64,000 bases of DNA. It comes from Nonomuraea jiangxiensis. GTDB lineage: Bacteria > Actinomycetota > Actinomycetes > Streptosporangiales > Streptosporangiaceae. The notes under the pieces were generated by a model that did not search any database, was not told the origin of the DNA, and saw only the letters and a program-made list of their open reading frames with translations. How positions within the stretch are numbered: position 1 is the stretch's first letter; each line of letters opens with the position of its first letter. The position numbers were made by a program, and so were the translations under genes. Positions 24,957 to 33,908 of the stretch are shown here, piece by piece. Where the stretch lies: positions 124,001-188,000 of the forward strand of contig NZ_FNDJ01000021.1 of assembly GCF_900099965.1 (NCBI RefSeq). The letters run 5' to 3'.

Positions 24957-26558
24957 ATGAACATCCTCTTCCGAGGAGGGCGCGTCTTCACCCCGAAAGG
25001 TGTCCTGGCCGAAGCGGTGCTCGTCCGGGACGGCGTGATCGCGGAAGTGGGCCCCGAACGTGACCTCGCCCGCCGGCCACACGAGACGGTGGACCTGGAC
25101 GGGGGTTTGCTGGCGCCGGGATTCACGGATGCGCACATCCATCCGGTCCAGGCGGGACTCGAACGCGCAAAGTGCGATTTGTCAGAAGATTTCGGCCTAG
25201 ACACATACTTGGCAAAGATCACCGATTATGCCGCGAAAAATCCAGATAAAGAGTGGATTGATGGCGGCGGCTGGGACATGTCCGCATTCCCTGGCGGTCT
25301 CCCCCACCGCGAACACCTTGACTTCCTCGACCGCCCCGCCTACCTGATCCAGCGCGACCACCACGCCGCCTGGGTCAACACCCGCGCCCTCGACCGGGCC
25401 GGCATCACCAGGGACACCCCCGACCCGGCGGACGGCCGGATCGAGCGCGACGCCACCGGCGCCCCGACCGGCGTGCTGCACGAGGGCGCGATGGACCTCG
25501 TGGGCCTGCTCACCCCCCGCCCCACCTCGCAGGACCTCCTGGACGCCCTGGCGGACGCGCAGGCGTACCTGTTCTCCCTGGGCATCACCGGCTGGCAGGA
25601 CGCCATCGTGGGTTCCTACGCGGGCTCGGACGACCAGTTGCCCACCTACCTGGCGGCGGCCCGCTCGGGCAGCCTGCGGGCGCGCGTGGTGGGCGCCCTG
25701 TGGTGGGACAGGACCCGGGGTGCGGAGCAGATCGACGACCTGGTCGAACGCCGGGCCGCCGCCGAGGGCCTGGACCGTTTCCGCGCCGGCTCCGTCAAGA
25801 TCATGCAGGACGGCATCACGGAGAACTTCACCGCCGCCACGCTGGAGCCCTACTGCCGCTGCGGCGGCACGGGCCTGTCGTACGTGGACCCCGGCAAGCT
25901 CAGGCATTACGTGGCCGAGCTGGACCGCCTCGGCTTCCAGGTGCACTTCCACGCCATCGGCGAGCGGGCCGTACGCGAGGCCCTGGACAGCTTCGAGGGC
26001 ACCGATCCCGCCAACCGCCACCACATCGCCCACCTGCAGATCATCGAGCCCTCCGACGTGCCCCGCTTCGCCGCGCTGGGCGTCACGGCCAACCTGCAGC
26101 CGCTGTGGGCCACCCACCACGCGCAGATGGACGAGCTGACGCTGCCGTTCCTGGGCGAGCCGCGCTCGTCGTGGCAGTATCCGTTCGCGGACCTGCTGGC
26201 GCACGGCACCCACTGCTGCGCGGGCAGCGACTGGCCCGTTTCCAGCGCCGATCCTTTGCAGGGCATGCACGTCGCGGTCAACCGCACGGAGCCGGGCGGC
26301 TCGGTGCACGCCGGCTATCCGACCGCGCAGACGCCGTTCCTGCCCGGCCAGCGCATCGACCTGGCCGCCGCCATGACCGCGTACACGGCGGGCTCGGCCT
26401 GGATCAACCGCTCGCCCGCGGGCGCCGTCGAGCCCGGCCGCCCGGCCGACCTGGCGGTGCTGGACCGCGACCCGTTCGAGCTGCCGCCGGGCGAGATCTG
26501 GACGACGCGCGTACGCATGACGTTCGTGGACGGCGAGCCGGTCTACGAGCGCCCCTGA
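24957..26558 (+). CDS. YtcJ-like amidohydrolase family protein
   Basis: A 533-residue metal-dependent hydrolase of the amidohydrolase_3 group. Metal motifs: APGFTDAHIHPVQAG (HxH, near residue 65), HFHAIGERAVREAL, HHIAHLQII and CCAGSDWPVSSADPLQ (aspartate). The C-terminal beta domain ends in RPADLAVLDRDPFELP. Typical members hydrolyse exocyclic amides or carbamates; the true substrate is unknown. The ATG at 24957 gives the normal beta-sandwich N-terminus (MNILFRGGRVFTPKG). Bases about 25165-25270 use AT-rich codons (AAA, GAT, AAT, ATT), unlike the rest of the gene. A strong terminator follows. Confidence 0.88.
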   Translation: MNILFRGGRVFTPKGVLAEAVLVRDGVIAEVGPERDLARRPHETVDLDGGLLAPGFTDAHIHPVQAGLERAKCDLSEDFGLDTYLAKITDYAAKNPDKEWIDGGGWDMSAFPGGLPHREHLDFLDRPAYLIQRDHHAAWVNTRALDRAGITRDTPDPADGRIERDATGAPTGVLHEGAMDLVGLLTPRPTSQDLLDALADAQAYLFSLGITGWQDAIVGSYAGSDDQLPTYLAAARSGSLRARVVGALWWDRTRGAEQIDDLVERRAAAEGLDRFRAGSVKIMQDGITENFTAATLEPYCRCGGTGLSYVDPGKLRHYVAELDRLGFQVHFHAIGERAVREALDSFEGTDPANRHHIAHLQIIEPSDVPRFAALGVTANLQPLWATHHAQMDELTLPFLGEPRSSWQYPFADLLAHGTHCCAGSDWPVSSADPLQGMHVAVNRTEPGGSVHAGYPTAQTPFLPGQRIDLAAAMTAYTAGSAWINRSPAGAVEPGRPADLAVLDRDPFELPPGEIWTTRVRMTFVDGEPVYERP

Positions 26559-26583
26559 CCCCCGCCCTACAGCACTTCGGGAA

Positions 26584-26625
26584 CGGCGAAGGGCCCCGGA
26601 AACGAGCATCCGGGGCCCTTCGCCG
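26584..26625. terminator. Bidirectional hairpin terminator between amidohydrolase and rbpA
   Basis: A perfect 16-bp stem: GGCGAAGGGCCCCGG (26585-26599) pairs with CCGGGGCCCTTCGCC (26610-26624), plus a closing C-G pair, with a 10-base loop. It lies between two convergent genes, so it can end transcription from both. There is no long T run, as is common in high-GC actinomycetes. Confidence 0.85.
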
Positions 26626-26633
26626 ACTTCGGA

Positions 26634-26978
26634 CTACCAGGGGGACTTGTTGTTGCGCAGGCGCTCCAGTGCCTCCTCGAGGATCGCCTTGCCGTCTTTG
26701 TCGCTCCTGCGCTCCTTCACGTAAGCCAGGTGCGTCTTGTACGGCTCGTTCTTGGGCGGGGCAGGCGGGGCCTCCTCGTCCTGTCCGGCTGGGAGGCCGC
26801 ATCGCGGGCAGTCCCACAGCTCGGGGACCGCCGCGTCGCTGGCGAAACTGGGGCGCGTCTCGTGCATGTTGGCACACCAGAACGAGACCCGCACTCTCGG
26901 AGCTGCCTCGCCGCGCTCGGCCTCCCCCATCGGGCCGGCGCCGACTCGGCTGCCACGGATCGCGTTGCCACTACCCAC
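26634..26978 (-). CDS. rbpA: RNA polymerase-binding protein RbpA
   Basis: A 114-residue actinobacterial transcription factor that binds sigma-A-type factors and promoter DNA and stabilises open complexes. The N-terminal tail is followed by the core domain with FWCANMHETRPSF and ELWDCPRCGLPAG, whose cysteines are the structural or zinc ligands. The C-terminal sigma-interacting part reads KTHLAYVKERRSDKDG and ILEEALERLR. The GTG at 26978 has GAGGAG eight bases upstream. It follows secG on the same strand, the usual actinomycete order. Confidence 0.95.
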   Translation of the reverse strand: MGSGNAIRGSRVGAGPMGEAERGEAAPRVRVSFWCANMHETRPSFASDAAVPELWDCPRCGLPAGQDEEAPPAPPKNEPYKTHLAYVKERRSDKDGKAILEEALERLRNNKSPW

Positions 26979-27052
26979 GGATGAACTCCTCGCTCGATCG
27001 CCCCGCGTACGGACACGGGGGGAGAATCACTGTCACGCGTTAACTTGTGTGC

Positions 27053-27283
27053 TCACGGCCTCATGAGAAGGCCGAGAGCGATGATGCAGACGAACCAGAC
27101 CGTGCCCGTGATAACGGTCAACCGGTCGAGGTTGCGCTCCACCACCGAGGAACCACCGAAGTTCGACGAGAAGCCGCCGCCGAACATGTCAGACAGGCCG
27201 CCACCCTTGCCCTTGTGGAGCAGGACGAGCAGGATCATGAGACCGCTCGCCAGGATGAGGGCGATGGAGATTCCGATTTCCAC
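27053..27283 (-). CDS. secG: Preprotein translocase subunit SecG
   Basis: 76 residues, two membrane helices (about 5-22 and 55-73) joined by a glycine-rich cytosolic loop (KGKGGGLSDMFGGGFSSNFG), the SecG signature. It is the auxiliary subunit of the SecYEG channel. The GTG at 27283 follows GAAGGAACAGG. It lies between tpiA and rbpA in the standard gap-pgk-tpiA-secG order. Confidence 0.95.
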   Translation of the reverse strand: MEIGISIALILASGLMILLVLLHKGKGGGLSDMFGGGFSSNFGGSSVVERNLDRLTVITGTVWFVCIIALGLLMRP

Positions 27284-27382
27284 GGTATGCCTGTTCCTTC
27301 GATGCTCTGTTACGCGTGACGATTCAGACTTGCCTTCTGAGGGTACGGCCTGTTGTCAAGTCGCACCCCCAGAACGACTCAG

Positions 27383-28165
27383 TTAGCCGGGCATTTCGGA
27401 GAAACGACAGATCTTGGTGAACTCCCCGGCGTCGATACTGGCACCGCCCACGAGCGCGCCATCCACATCGGGTTGAGCCATGATCCCTGCGATATTGCCT
27501 GACTTGACCGAGCCACCGTAAAGGATACGGACCGACGAGGCCACTTCGGGGTCGTAGAGCTCAGCGAGTCTGGCTCGCAGCGCCCCGCAGACCTCCTGGG
27601 CGTCCTCAGGAGTGGCCACCTCGCCGGTGCCGATCGCCCACACCGGTTCGTAGGCCACTACTATCGATTTTGCCTGCTCGGCGGTGACTTTGCGCAGCGC
27701 CCCGTCGAGTTGTCCAAGACAGTGCGTGATTTGTCCGCCCTCTTGACGCACGAGCAGCCCCTCGCCCACGCACAGGATCGGCGTCAGCGAGTTGCGGAGG
27801 GCGGCGTGCACCTTGGCGTTGACCAGGTCGTCGTCCTCATTGTGGTATTGCCTGCGCTCGGAGTGGCCGACCACCACGTAGGTGCAGTCGAGTTTGGCAA
27901 GCATGACGCCCGACACCTCTCCGGTGTAGGCGCCGGCGTCATACTGCGACAGGTCCTGGGCGCCGTAGACGATCCTGAGCCGGTCACCGTCGACCAGCGT
28001 CTGCACGCTGCGCAGGTCGACGAACGGCGGCAGCACCGCCACGTCCACCTTGTCGAAGTCCTTGTCGTTGAGCGCGAAGGCCAGCTTCTGGACCAGCGCG
28101 ATGGCCTCAAGGTGGTTGAGGTTCATCTTCCAGTTGCCGGCGATGAGCGGCTTGCGGGTGCTCAT
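27383..28165 (-). CDS. tpiA: Triosephosphate isomerase
   Basis: A 260-residue TIM barrel. Catalytic residues: lysine in IAGNWKMNLN (near residue 13), histidine in YVVVGHSERRQYH and glutamate in VAYEPVWAIGTG. The C-terminal phosphate loop is RILYGGSVKSGN. It interconverts dihydroxyacetone phosphate and glyceraldehyde 3-phosphate. I chose the ATG at 28165 because it gives the exact family N-terminus (MSTRKPLIAGNWK). It lies 92 bases after pgk. Confidence 0.97.
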   Translation of the reverse strand: MSTRKPLIAGNWKMNLNHLEAIALVQKLAFALNDKDFDKVDVAVLPPFVDLRSVQTLVDGDRLRIVYGAQDLSQYDAGAYTGEVSGVMLAKLDCTYVVVGHSERRQYHNEDDDLVNAKVHAALRNSLTPILCVGEGLLVRQEGGQITHCLGQLDGALRKVTAEQAKSIVVAYEPVWAIGTGEVATPEDAQEVCGALRARLAELYDPEVASSVRILYGGSVKSGNIAGIMAQPDVDGALVGGASIDAGEFTKICRFSEMPG

Positions 28166-28257
28166 TGGTCGCTCACCACTCCTCGTCGGTGCCATGGGAC
28201 GCCTCGTCCCTCGATCTTCCGCGCCACTCGCCACGCCGGATCGGCTCCGTCGCCACT

Positions 28258-29457
28258 TCACGCCTCCAGCGCCGCGAGTCCGGGCAGGGTCTTGCCCTCA
28301 AGGTATTCGAGGCTGGCCCCGCCACCGGTGGAAATGTGCGAGAAACCGTCCTCGGGAAGCTCCAGCCTCCGTACGGCCGCCGCCGAGTCGCCGCCGCCGA
28401 CCACGGTGAAGGCGCCCCCGCTGCCGGTCCGGGAGATCAGCGCCTCGGCCACCGCCCTGGTGCCGCCGGAGAACGCGTCGAACTCGAACACGCCCATGGG
28501 CCCGTTCCAGAACACGGTTTCGGCGTCGGCCAGCTTGGTCGCGAACAGCTCGCGCGTCCTGGGCCCGATGTCGAGCCCCTCCCGGTCGGCCGGGATCGCG
28601 GTCGCGTCGACCACGTCGTGCTCGGCGTCGGCGGCGAACGTGACCGCCGCCAGCACGTCCACGGGCAGGACGAGCTCGACGCCGCGCCGCCCCGCCTCGG
28701 CGAGGAAGCCGCGCACCTGGTCGAGCTGGTCCTCCTGGAGCAGCGACCTGCCGACCTCATGCCCCTGGGCCTTCAGGAAGGTGTAGGCCATGCCGCCGCC
28801 GATCAGCAGCCGGTCGACCTTGGTCAGCAGGTTGGCGATGACGCCGAGCTTGTCGGAGACCTTGGCGCCGCCCAGGACCACGACGTAGGGCCGCTCGGTG
28901 CCCTCGGTCAGCCGCTTCAGCACCTCGACCTCGGCCACGACCAGCCCGCCCGCCGCGTGCGGCAGCAGCTTGGGCACGTCGTAGACGCTGGCGTGGCGGC
29001 GGTGCACCGCGCCGAAGCCGTCGCCGACGTAGAGCTCGGCCAGCCCGGCCAGCCGCTGCGCGAAGGCCTCGCGCACGGCGTCGTCCTTGGACTCCTCGCC
29101 CTGCTCGTAACGCAGGTTCTCCAGCAGGGCCACCTGGCTGTCCTGGAGCGACGCGACGGTGTCGCGGGCGCTGTCGCTGACCACGTCGGCGGCGAAGGCC
29201 ACGTCCTGGCCGAGCAGCTCGCCCAGGCGCTTGGCGACCGGCTTGAGCGAGAATTCCGGGTCGACCTTGCCCTTGGGCCGGCCCAGGTGGGCGCAGACGA
29301 CGACCTTGGCGCCCTTGCCGGTCAGCGCCTTGATCGTCGGTACCGACGCCCGGATGCGGCCGTCATCGGTGATCGTCTCCCCGTCGAGCGGGACGTTGAG
29401 GTCGGCGCGCACGAGCACGCGCCGGCCCTTCACGTCGAGATCGTCGAGCGTGCGCAT
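28258..29457 (-). CDS. pgk: Phosphoglycerate kinase
   Basis: 399 residues. The N-terminal substrate domain has RRVLVRADLNVPLDG and VVVCAHLGRPKGKVD; the C-terminal nucleotide domain has NGPMGVFEFDAFSGGT and FTVVGGGDSAAAVRRL, with the hinge in between. It makes ATP from 1,3-bisphosphoglycerate. Two ATGs are close; the one at 29457 has AGGAG seven bases upstream and is preferred over 29463. A small hairpin lies between it and gap. Confidence 0.97.
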   Translation of the reverse strand: MRTLDDLDVKGRRVLVRADLNVPLDGETITDDGRIRASVPTIKALTGKGAKVVVCAHLGRPKGKVDPEFSLKPVAKRLGELLGQDVAFAADVVSDSARDTVASLQDSQVALLENLRYEQGEESKDDAVREAFAQRLAGLAELYVGDGFGAVHRRHASVYDVPKLLPHAAGGLVVAEVEVLKRLTEGTERPYVVVLGGAKVSDKLGVIANLLTKVDRLLIGGGMAYTFLKAQGHEVGRSLLQEDQLDQVRGFLAEAGRRGVELVLPVDVLAAVTFAADAEHDVVDATAIPADREGLDIGPRTRELFATKLADAETVFWNGPMGVFEFDAFSGGTRAVAEALISRTGSGGAFTVVGGGDSAAAVRRLELPEDGFSHISTGGGASLEYLEGKTLPGLAALEA

Positions 29458-29476
29458 GCTCATGCTCCTGTTTCGG

Positions 29477-29492
29477 CGGGGCACGCGCCCCG
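29477..29492 (-). other. Short hairpin between gap and pgk
   Basis: CGGGGC and GCCCCG form a 6-bp stem around a four-base loop, within the 76-base spacer between gap and pgk. It could stabilise the upstream gap message or reduce read-through, giving different levels of the two enzymes. The stem is short, so chance is possible. Confidence 0.35.
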
Positions 29493-29533
29493 AGAGGTCA
29501 GCCGGTGCGTGGTCCGCTCAGTGCGTCGCTGCA

Positions 29534-30538
<1,005 letters not shown>

Positions 30539-30604
30539 AGAACCGATCCCCTCGTTTATCAGATGGCGGGCTGAAACCTCAACCACGAACCCTATCCGAA
30601 CCAA

Positions 30605-30620
30605 ATTGGTTTAGACCACT
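30605..30620. promoter_or_regulatory. Candidate DasR-responsive (dre) site upstream of gap
   Basis: ATTGGTTTAGACCACT matches 14 of 16 positions of the streptomycete DasR consensus ACTGGTCTAGACCACT as I remember it; both deviations are C to T. It lies 67-82 bases upstream of the gap start, in the region shared with the divergent membrane protein gene. A second, overlapping palindrome (AACCAA and TTGGTT around one base) spans 30599-30611. DasR is the GntR-family GlcNAc sensor of actinomycetes; no dasR gene is in this window. Confidence 0.5.
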
Positions 30621-30725
30621 TCAGGTCCCGTGCTGTGTGTGACAGTTCGGCAGACACGTTTTGCCCGGTTCGAGTAAAGTGCCCGACTCGTCGTAGTAAG
30701 TTCGAGCAAATCTCTGGGGGCTGAG

Positions 30726-31346
30726 ATGTCGCATAACAGGTCCGGCCTGCTTCCCGGACTACTCGCAGGCCTGCTCGCCGCACTCGTCTGCGCTGCCGCG
30801 CTGGGAGCGGCCGTCCTCTTCCAGGACCGCCTTCCGGGCGTCCTCACGCAGTTCGGCAACGGCCTGCCCCTTTCCCTCGCACTGTCTCTCGTGATCGCCA
30901 TGGTGGTCGCGTTCGCCATGGGCGCGGTACGCCCGCGCAACATCGTCCTGCTTCCCCTGTCAGCGCTGTACGCGGGCGGCGCCGTGGTCGCCGGCCAGAT
31001 CACGGGCTCGTCGATCATGGCCGGCACGATCCTGCGCACCCCGCCCGATCAACGCGCCCCGGCCGGACTGGCCGACGTCACCGTGCCCAACTTCACCGAG
31101 GGCCTGCCCACGGCACTGTCCCTCTACCAGGCTCCCCTGGCCGAGATGTGGGCGGTCTGGCTCTACATCGCGGTGGCCGCCCTGGCGGCCCTGTGCCTGC
31201 TCACGTTCCGCGTGGTCCGCGTACGACGGGCCCAGACGGCCCCGGCCGAACCGGAGCCGCAGGAGCCCGAGTACCGCGCCCCCTTCGAGCCCGCCCAGCC
31301 CCCCAAGCAGGACCTCTTCACCCCCCGAAGGCCGGCCCGCGACTGA
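30726..31346 (+). CDS. Hypothetical four-helix membrane protein
   Basis: 206 residues, family not recognised. Hydrophobic segments at about residues 8-32, 44-66, 73-92 and 138-158; the last 45 residues are a proline- and acid-rich cytosolic tail (PAEPEPQEPEYRAPFEPAQP). An extracytoplasmic loop between helices 3 and 4 contains PNFTEGLPTALSLYQ. The ATG at 30726 follows a weak CTGGGGG site. It is divergent from gap. No catalytic motif is visible, and a structural or envelope role is only a guess. Confidence 0.75.
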   Translation: MSHNRSGLLPGLLAGLLAALVCAAALGAAVLFQDRLPGVLTQFGNGLPLSLALSLVIAMVVAFAMGAVRPRNIVLLPLSALYAGGAVVAGQITGSSIMAGTILRTPPDQRAPAGLADVTVPNFTEGLPTALSLYQAPLAEMWAVWLYIAVAALAALCLLTFRVVRVRRAQTAPAEPEPQEPEYRAPFEPAQPPKQDLFTPRRPARD

Positions 31347-31758
31347 ACCCCCCGAAAGGCACCCCCCATTAGCACACCAACCGCCGCCCCCCACCGGCGG
31401 GCGCCCCCACCACCGGCACCCTTCACGGCAACGCCGACCAGACGCCCCCACCGGCACCCATCACCGGCAACGCCGACCAGACGCCCCTACCGAGGCCCGA
31501 ACCGTCAAGAGGCGTCTGCCTGCGACCGGCGTCCCAATGAACACCACCACCGGCCGCGCCGCCCGATTCACCGCCTCCACGGTCAACGGGTCACGGAACA
31601 CCCGGCCCACAGTGCGCTCGTCACGGCGAGCACCCCGTGAGCCCCGACGACCGGCCATGACAGACGGCCACCCACGTCGGCGCGTGCGAGCCCACCGTGC
31701 CCTGCCGTAAAAGCTGTGAAGGCTTTTGACAGCACCAAAAAAGGCGTCCACCCGCCGG
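31347..31758. other. Intergenic region with a direct duplication, no convincing gene
   Basis: About 410 bases between the membrane protein gene and the end of whiA. The first part is C-rich and holds a 38-39-bp direct duplication at 31412-31488. A minus-strand frame at 31461-31751 is open but has arginine-rich composition, no recognisable domain and no ribosome site. AAAAGC and GCTTTT (31709-31727) can form a weak hairpin just downstream of whiA, a possible terminator. Confidence 0.5.
31412..31488. repeat. Two tandem copies of a 38-39-bp sequence
   Basis: ACCGGCACCCTTCACGGCAA... at 31412 and ACCGGCACCCATCACCGGCA... at 31450 continue identically as ACGCCGACCAGACGCCCC. Two differences (one substitution, one base insertion) separate the copies, indicating a fairly recent tandem duplication outside any gene. 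Confidence 0.75.
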
Positions 31759-32739
31759 TCAGGGGGCGAGCATGTCCACGGTGAGATTGGCCTCGGTGTT
31801 GGGGATGCCCAGGTCGGAGGCCCGTTTGTCGGCCATGGCCAGCAACCGCCGGATACGCCCCGCGATGGCGTCCTTGGTCAGCGGCGGGTCGGCGATCTGC
31901 CCCAGCTCCTCCAGCGACGCCTGCTTGTGCTCCACCCGCAGCCGCCCGGCCACCACCAAGTGCTCGGGCGCCTCGTCCCCGAGGATCTCCAGCGCCCGCT
32001 GCACCCGCGCCCCCGCCGCGACCGCGGCGCGGGCCGAACGACGCAGGTTGGCGTCGTCGAAGTTGGCCAGGCGGTTGGCGGTGGCCCGCACCTCGCGCCG
32101 CATCCGCCGCTCCTCCCAGGCCAGCACGCTGTCGTGCGCGCCGAGCCGGGTGAGCAGCGCGCTGATCGCGTCGCCGTCGCGCACGACGACCCGGTCGACG
32201 CCGCGCACCTCCCGCGCCTTGGCGTGGATCTTGAGCCGTCGCGCCGAGCCGACCAGGGCCAGCGCCGCCTCCGGGCCCGGGCAGGTGACCTCGAGCGACA
32301 TCGACCGCCCCGGCTCGGTCAGCGACCCGTGTGCCAGGAACGCTCCGCGCCAGGCCGCCTCCGCGTCGCAGGCGGCCCCCGCCACCACCTGGCGGGGCAG
32401 GCCGCGCACCGGGCGGCCGTGGTTGTCGATCAGGCCCGTCTGACGGGCCAGCGCCTCGCCGTCACGGTAGACCCGTACGACGTAGCGCGAGCCCTTGCGC
32501 AGTCCGGCCGGCGCGAGCACCAGCACCTCCGCCTTGTGCCCGAACACCTCGCCGATGTCCTTGATCAGTCGCCGCGCGGTGGCGTTGGTGTCGAGCTCGG
32601 CCTCGATCACGATCCGGCCGCCCACCAGGTGCAGACCGCTGGCGAACCGCAGCAGCGTCGAAACCTCCGCCTTGCGGCAGCACGGCTTCAGCACCGGCAG
32701 GCGGCTCAGCTCGTCTTTCACCACACCTGTCATGGCCAT
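31759..32739 (-). CDS. whiA: Sporulation and cell-division regulator WhiA
   Basis: 326 residues. The N-terminal half is the degenerate LAGLIDADG homing-endonuclease-like domain (CCRKAEVSTLLRFASGLHL, ending WRGAFLAHGSLTEPGRSMSL). The C-terminal helix-turn-helix includes ASLEELGQIADPPLTKDAIA and GRIRRLLAMADKRA. WhiA acts with WhiB to start sporulation septation in actinomycetes. The ATG at 32739 has GAGGAC at six to seven bases. It is the last gene of the conserved uvrC-rapZ-yvcK-whiA string. Confidence 0.96.
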   Translation of the reverse strand: MAMTGVVKDELSRLPVLKPCCRKAEVSTLLRFASGLHLVGGRIVIEAELDTNATARRLIKDIGEVFGHKAEVLVLAPAGLRKGSRYVVRVYRDGEALARQTGLIDNHGRPVRGLPRQVVAGAACDAEAAWRGAFLAHGSLTEPGRSMSLEVTCPGPEAALALVGSARRLKIHAKAREVRGVDRVVVRDGDAISALLTRLGAHDSVLAWEERRMRREVRATANRLANFDDANLRRSARAAVAAGARVQRALEILGDEAPEHLVVAGRLRVEHKQASLEELGQIADPPLTKDAIAGRIRRLLAMADKRASDLGIPNTEANLTVDMLAP

Positions 32740-32810
32740 ACGTAAGTCCTCTCCCCCATTCAGACCGGCTCACGTCAGTCTCTCGCACCTTCGCGCCACG
32801 CCGACCAGGA

Positions 32811-33908
32811 TCAACGCTTCTGGAGGAAAATCTCGTCCAGGACGGAGGCAAGACGTCGTGGGTCATGCTTGGGCGAGCCGTCGGCGGCGGCCACGTCCGC
32901 CATGACGAGCCGCGCGCCGAGCGCCGCGGCGGCCTTCTCCAGCGCGCCGGGATCGTCGACGATTCCCGTGTCGGCGAGTACGACGTCGATGGCCAGGTCC
33001 GGGGCGTGCTGCCGGAGCACCTCCAGGTGTTGCTGGGGGGAGAAATCGTCGGTCTCGCCCGGCTGGGGGGCGAGGTTGAGCGTGACGAGCCGCTTGGCCT
33101 TGGTCTCATGCAGGGCACGCGCCAGCTCGGGCACCTTGAGATGGGGCAACACGCTGGTGAACCACGACCCCGGCCCGAACACCACCCAGTCGGCGTCCAG
33201 CACCGCCGCGACGGCCTCGGGCCGCGCCGGCGGGTCCTCGGGCACCAGCGAGATCGCCTGCACCCGGCCGGGCGTCAGCGCGCACGCCACCTGCCCGCGC
33301 ACGATCGAGATGACGCCGTCGAGCTCCACCTCGGCCACGATGTCGAGCGGCACCGAGGCCATCGGCAGCACCCGGCCGTGCGCGCCGAGCAGCCGCCCGA
33401 CCCAGTCGAGTCCGGTCACGGGGTCGCCGAGCAGCTCCCACAGCGCCACGATCAGCAGGTTGCCGACGGCGTGCCCGTGCAGGTCGCCCTCGCTGCGGAA
33501 GCGGTGCTGCACGACCTCGCTCCAGGTGCTGCCCCACTCGTCGTCACCGCACAGCGCGGCCAGCGCCATCCGCAGGTCACCCGGCGGCAGCACACCGAGC
33601 TCACGCCGCAACCGCCCGCTGGACCCGCCGTCGTCGGCGACGGTCACCACGGCGGTCAGCCGGTCGGTGACGACTCGTAAGGCGGACAGAGAGGCGAACA
33701 ACCCATGCCCGCCCCCCAACGCCACCACACCGGGCCCGATCCCCCCATCGGACAAGTGCGCCCCACCCCGACGCCCCTGCCCAACAGACAGACCCTCAGA
33801 ACCGGCTTGCCCGCCGGTGGGCGGATCACCGTGACCTTCCCGCCCGGCAGGCGTACCGCCCGCTAGCGAGTGCGACGACGCCGACGCTGTGAAGTGCTCA
33901 TCCGTCAC
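32811..33908 (-). CDS. yvcK: YvcK/GlmR/CuvA-family protein (gluconeogenesis factor)
   Basis: 365 residues. The nucleotide-sugar-binding fold begins VVALGGGHGLFASLSALR (about residue 62), then VVTVADDGGSSGRLRRELG, GDLHGHAVGNLLIVALWE, FGPGSWFTSVLPHL and later DVVLADTG. The family binds UDP-GlcNAc and controls cell-wall precursor supply and carbon metabolism. An unusual 58-residue polar glycine-rich N-terminal extension precedes the domain; the GTG at 33908 overlaps the rapZ stop by 4 bases (GTGA), which supports that long start. Confidence 0.93.
   Translation of the reverse strand: MTDEHFTASASSHSLAGGTPAGREGHGDPPTGGQAGSEGLSVGQGRRGGAHLSDGGIGPGVVALGGGHGLFASLSALRVVTDRLTAVVTVADDGGSSGRLRRELGVLPPGDLRMALAALCGDDEWGSTWSEVVQHRFRSEGDLHGHAVGNLLIVALWELLGDPVTGLDWVGRLLGAHGRVLPMASVPLDIVAEVELDGVISIVRGQVACALTPGRVQAISLVPEDPPARPEAVAAVLDADWVVFGPGSWFTSVLPHLKVPELARALHETKAKRLVTLNLAPQPGETDDFSPQQHLEVLRQHAPDLAIDVVLADTGIVDDPGALEKAAAALGARLVMADVAAADGSPKHDPRRLASVLDEIFLQKR

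Noticed and set aside
31461..31751. Possible small gene on the minus strand (start near 31751)
   Set aside because: Arg-rich, no ribosome site, no family, and it runs into the 38-39-bp duplication.
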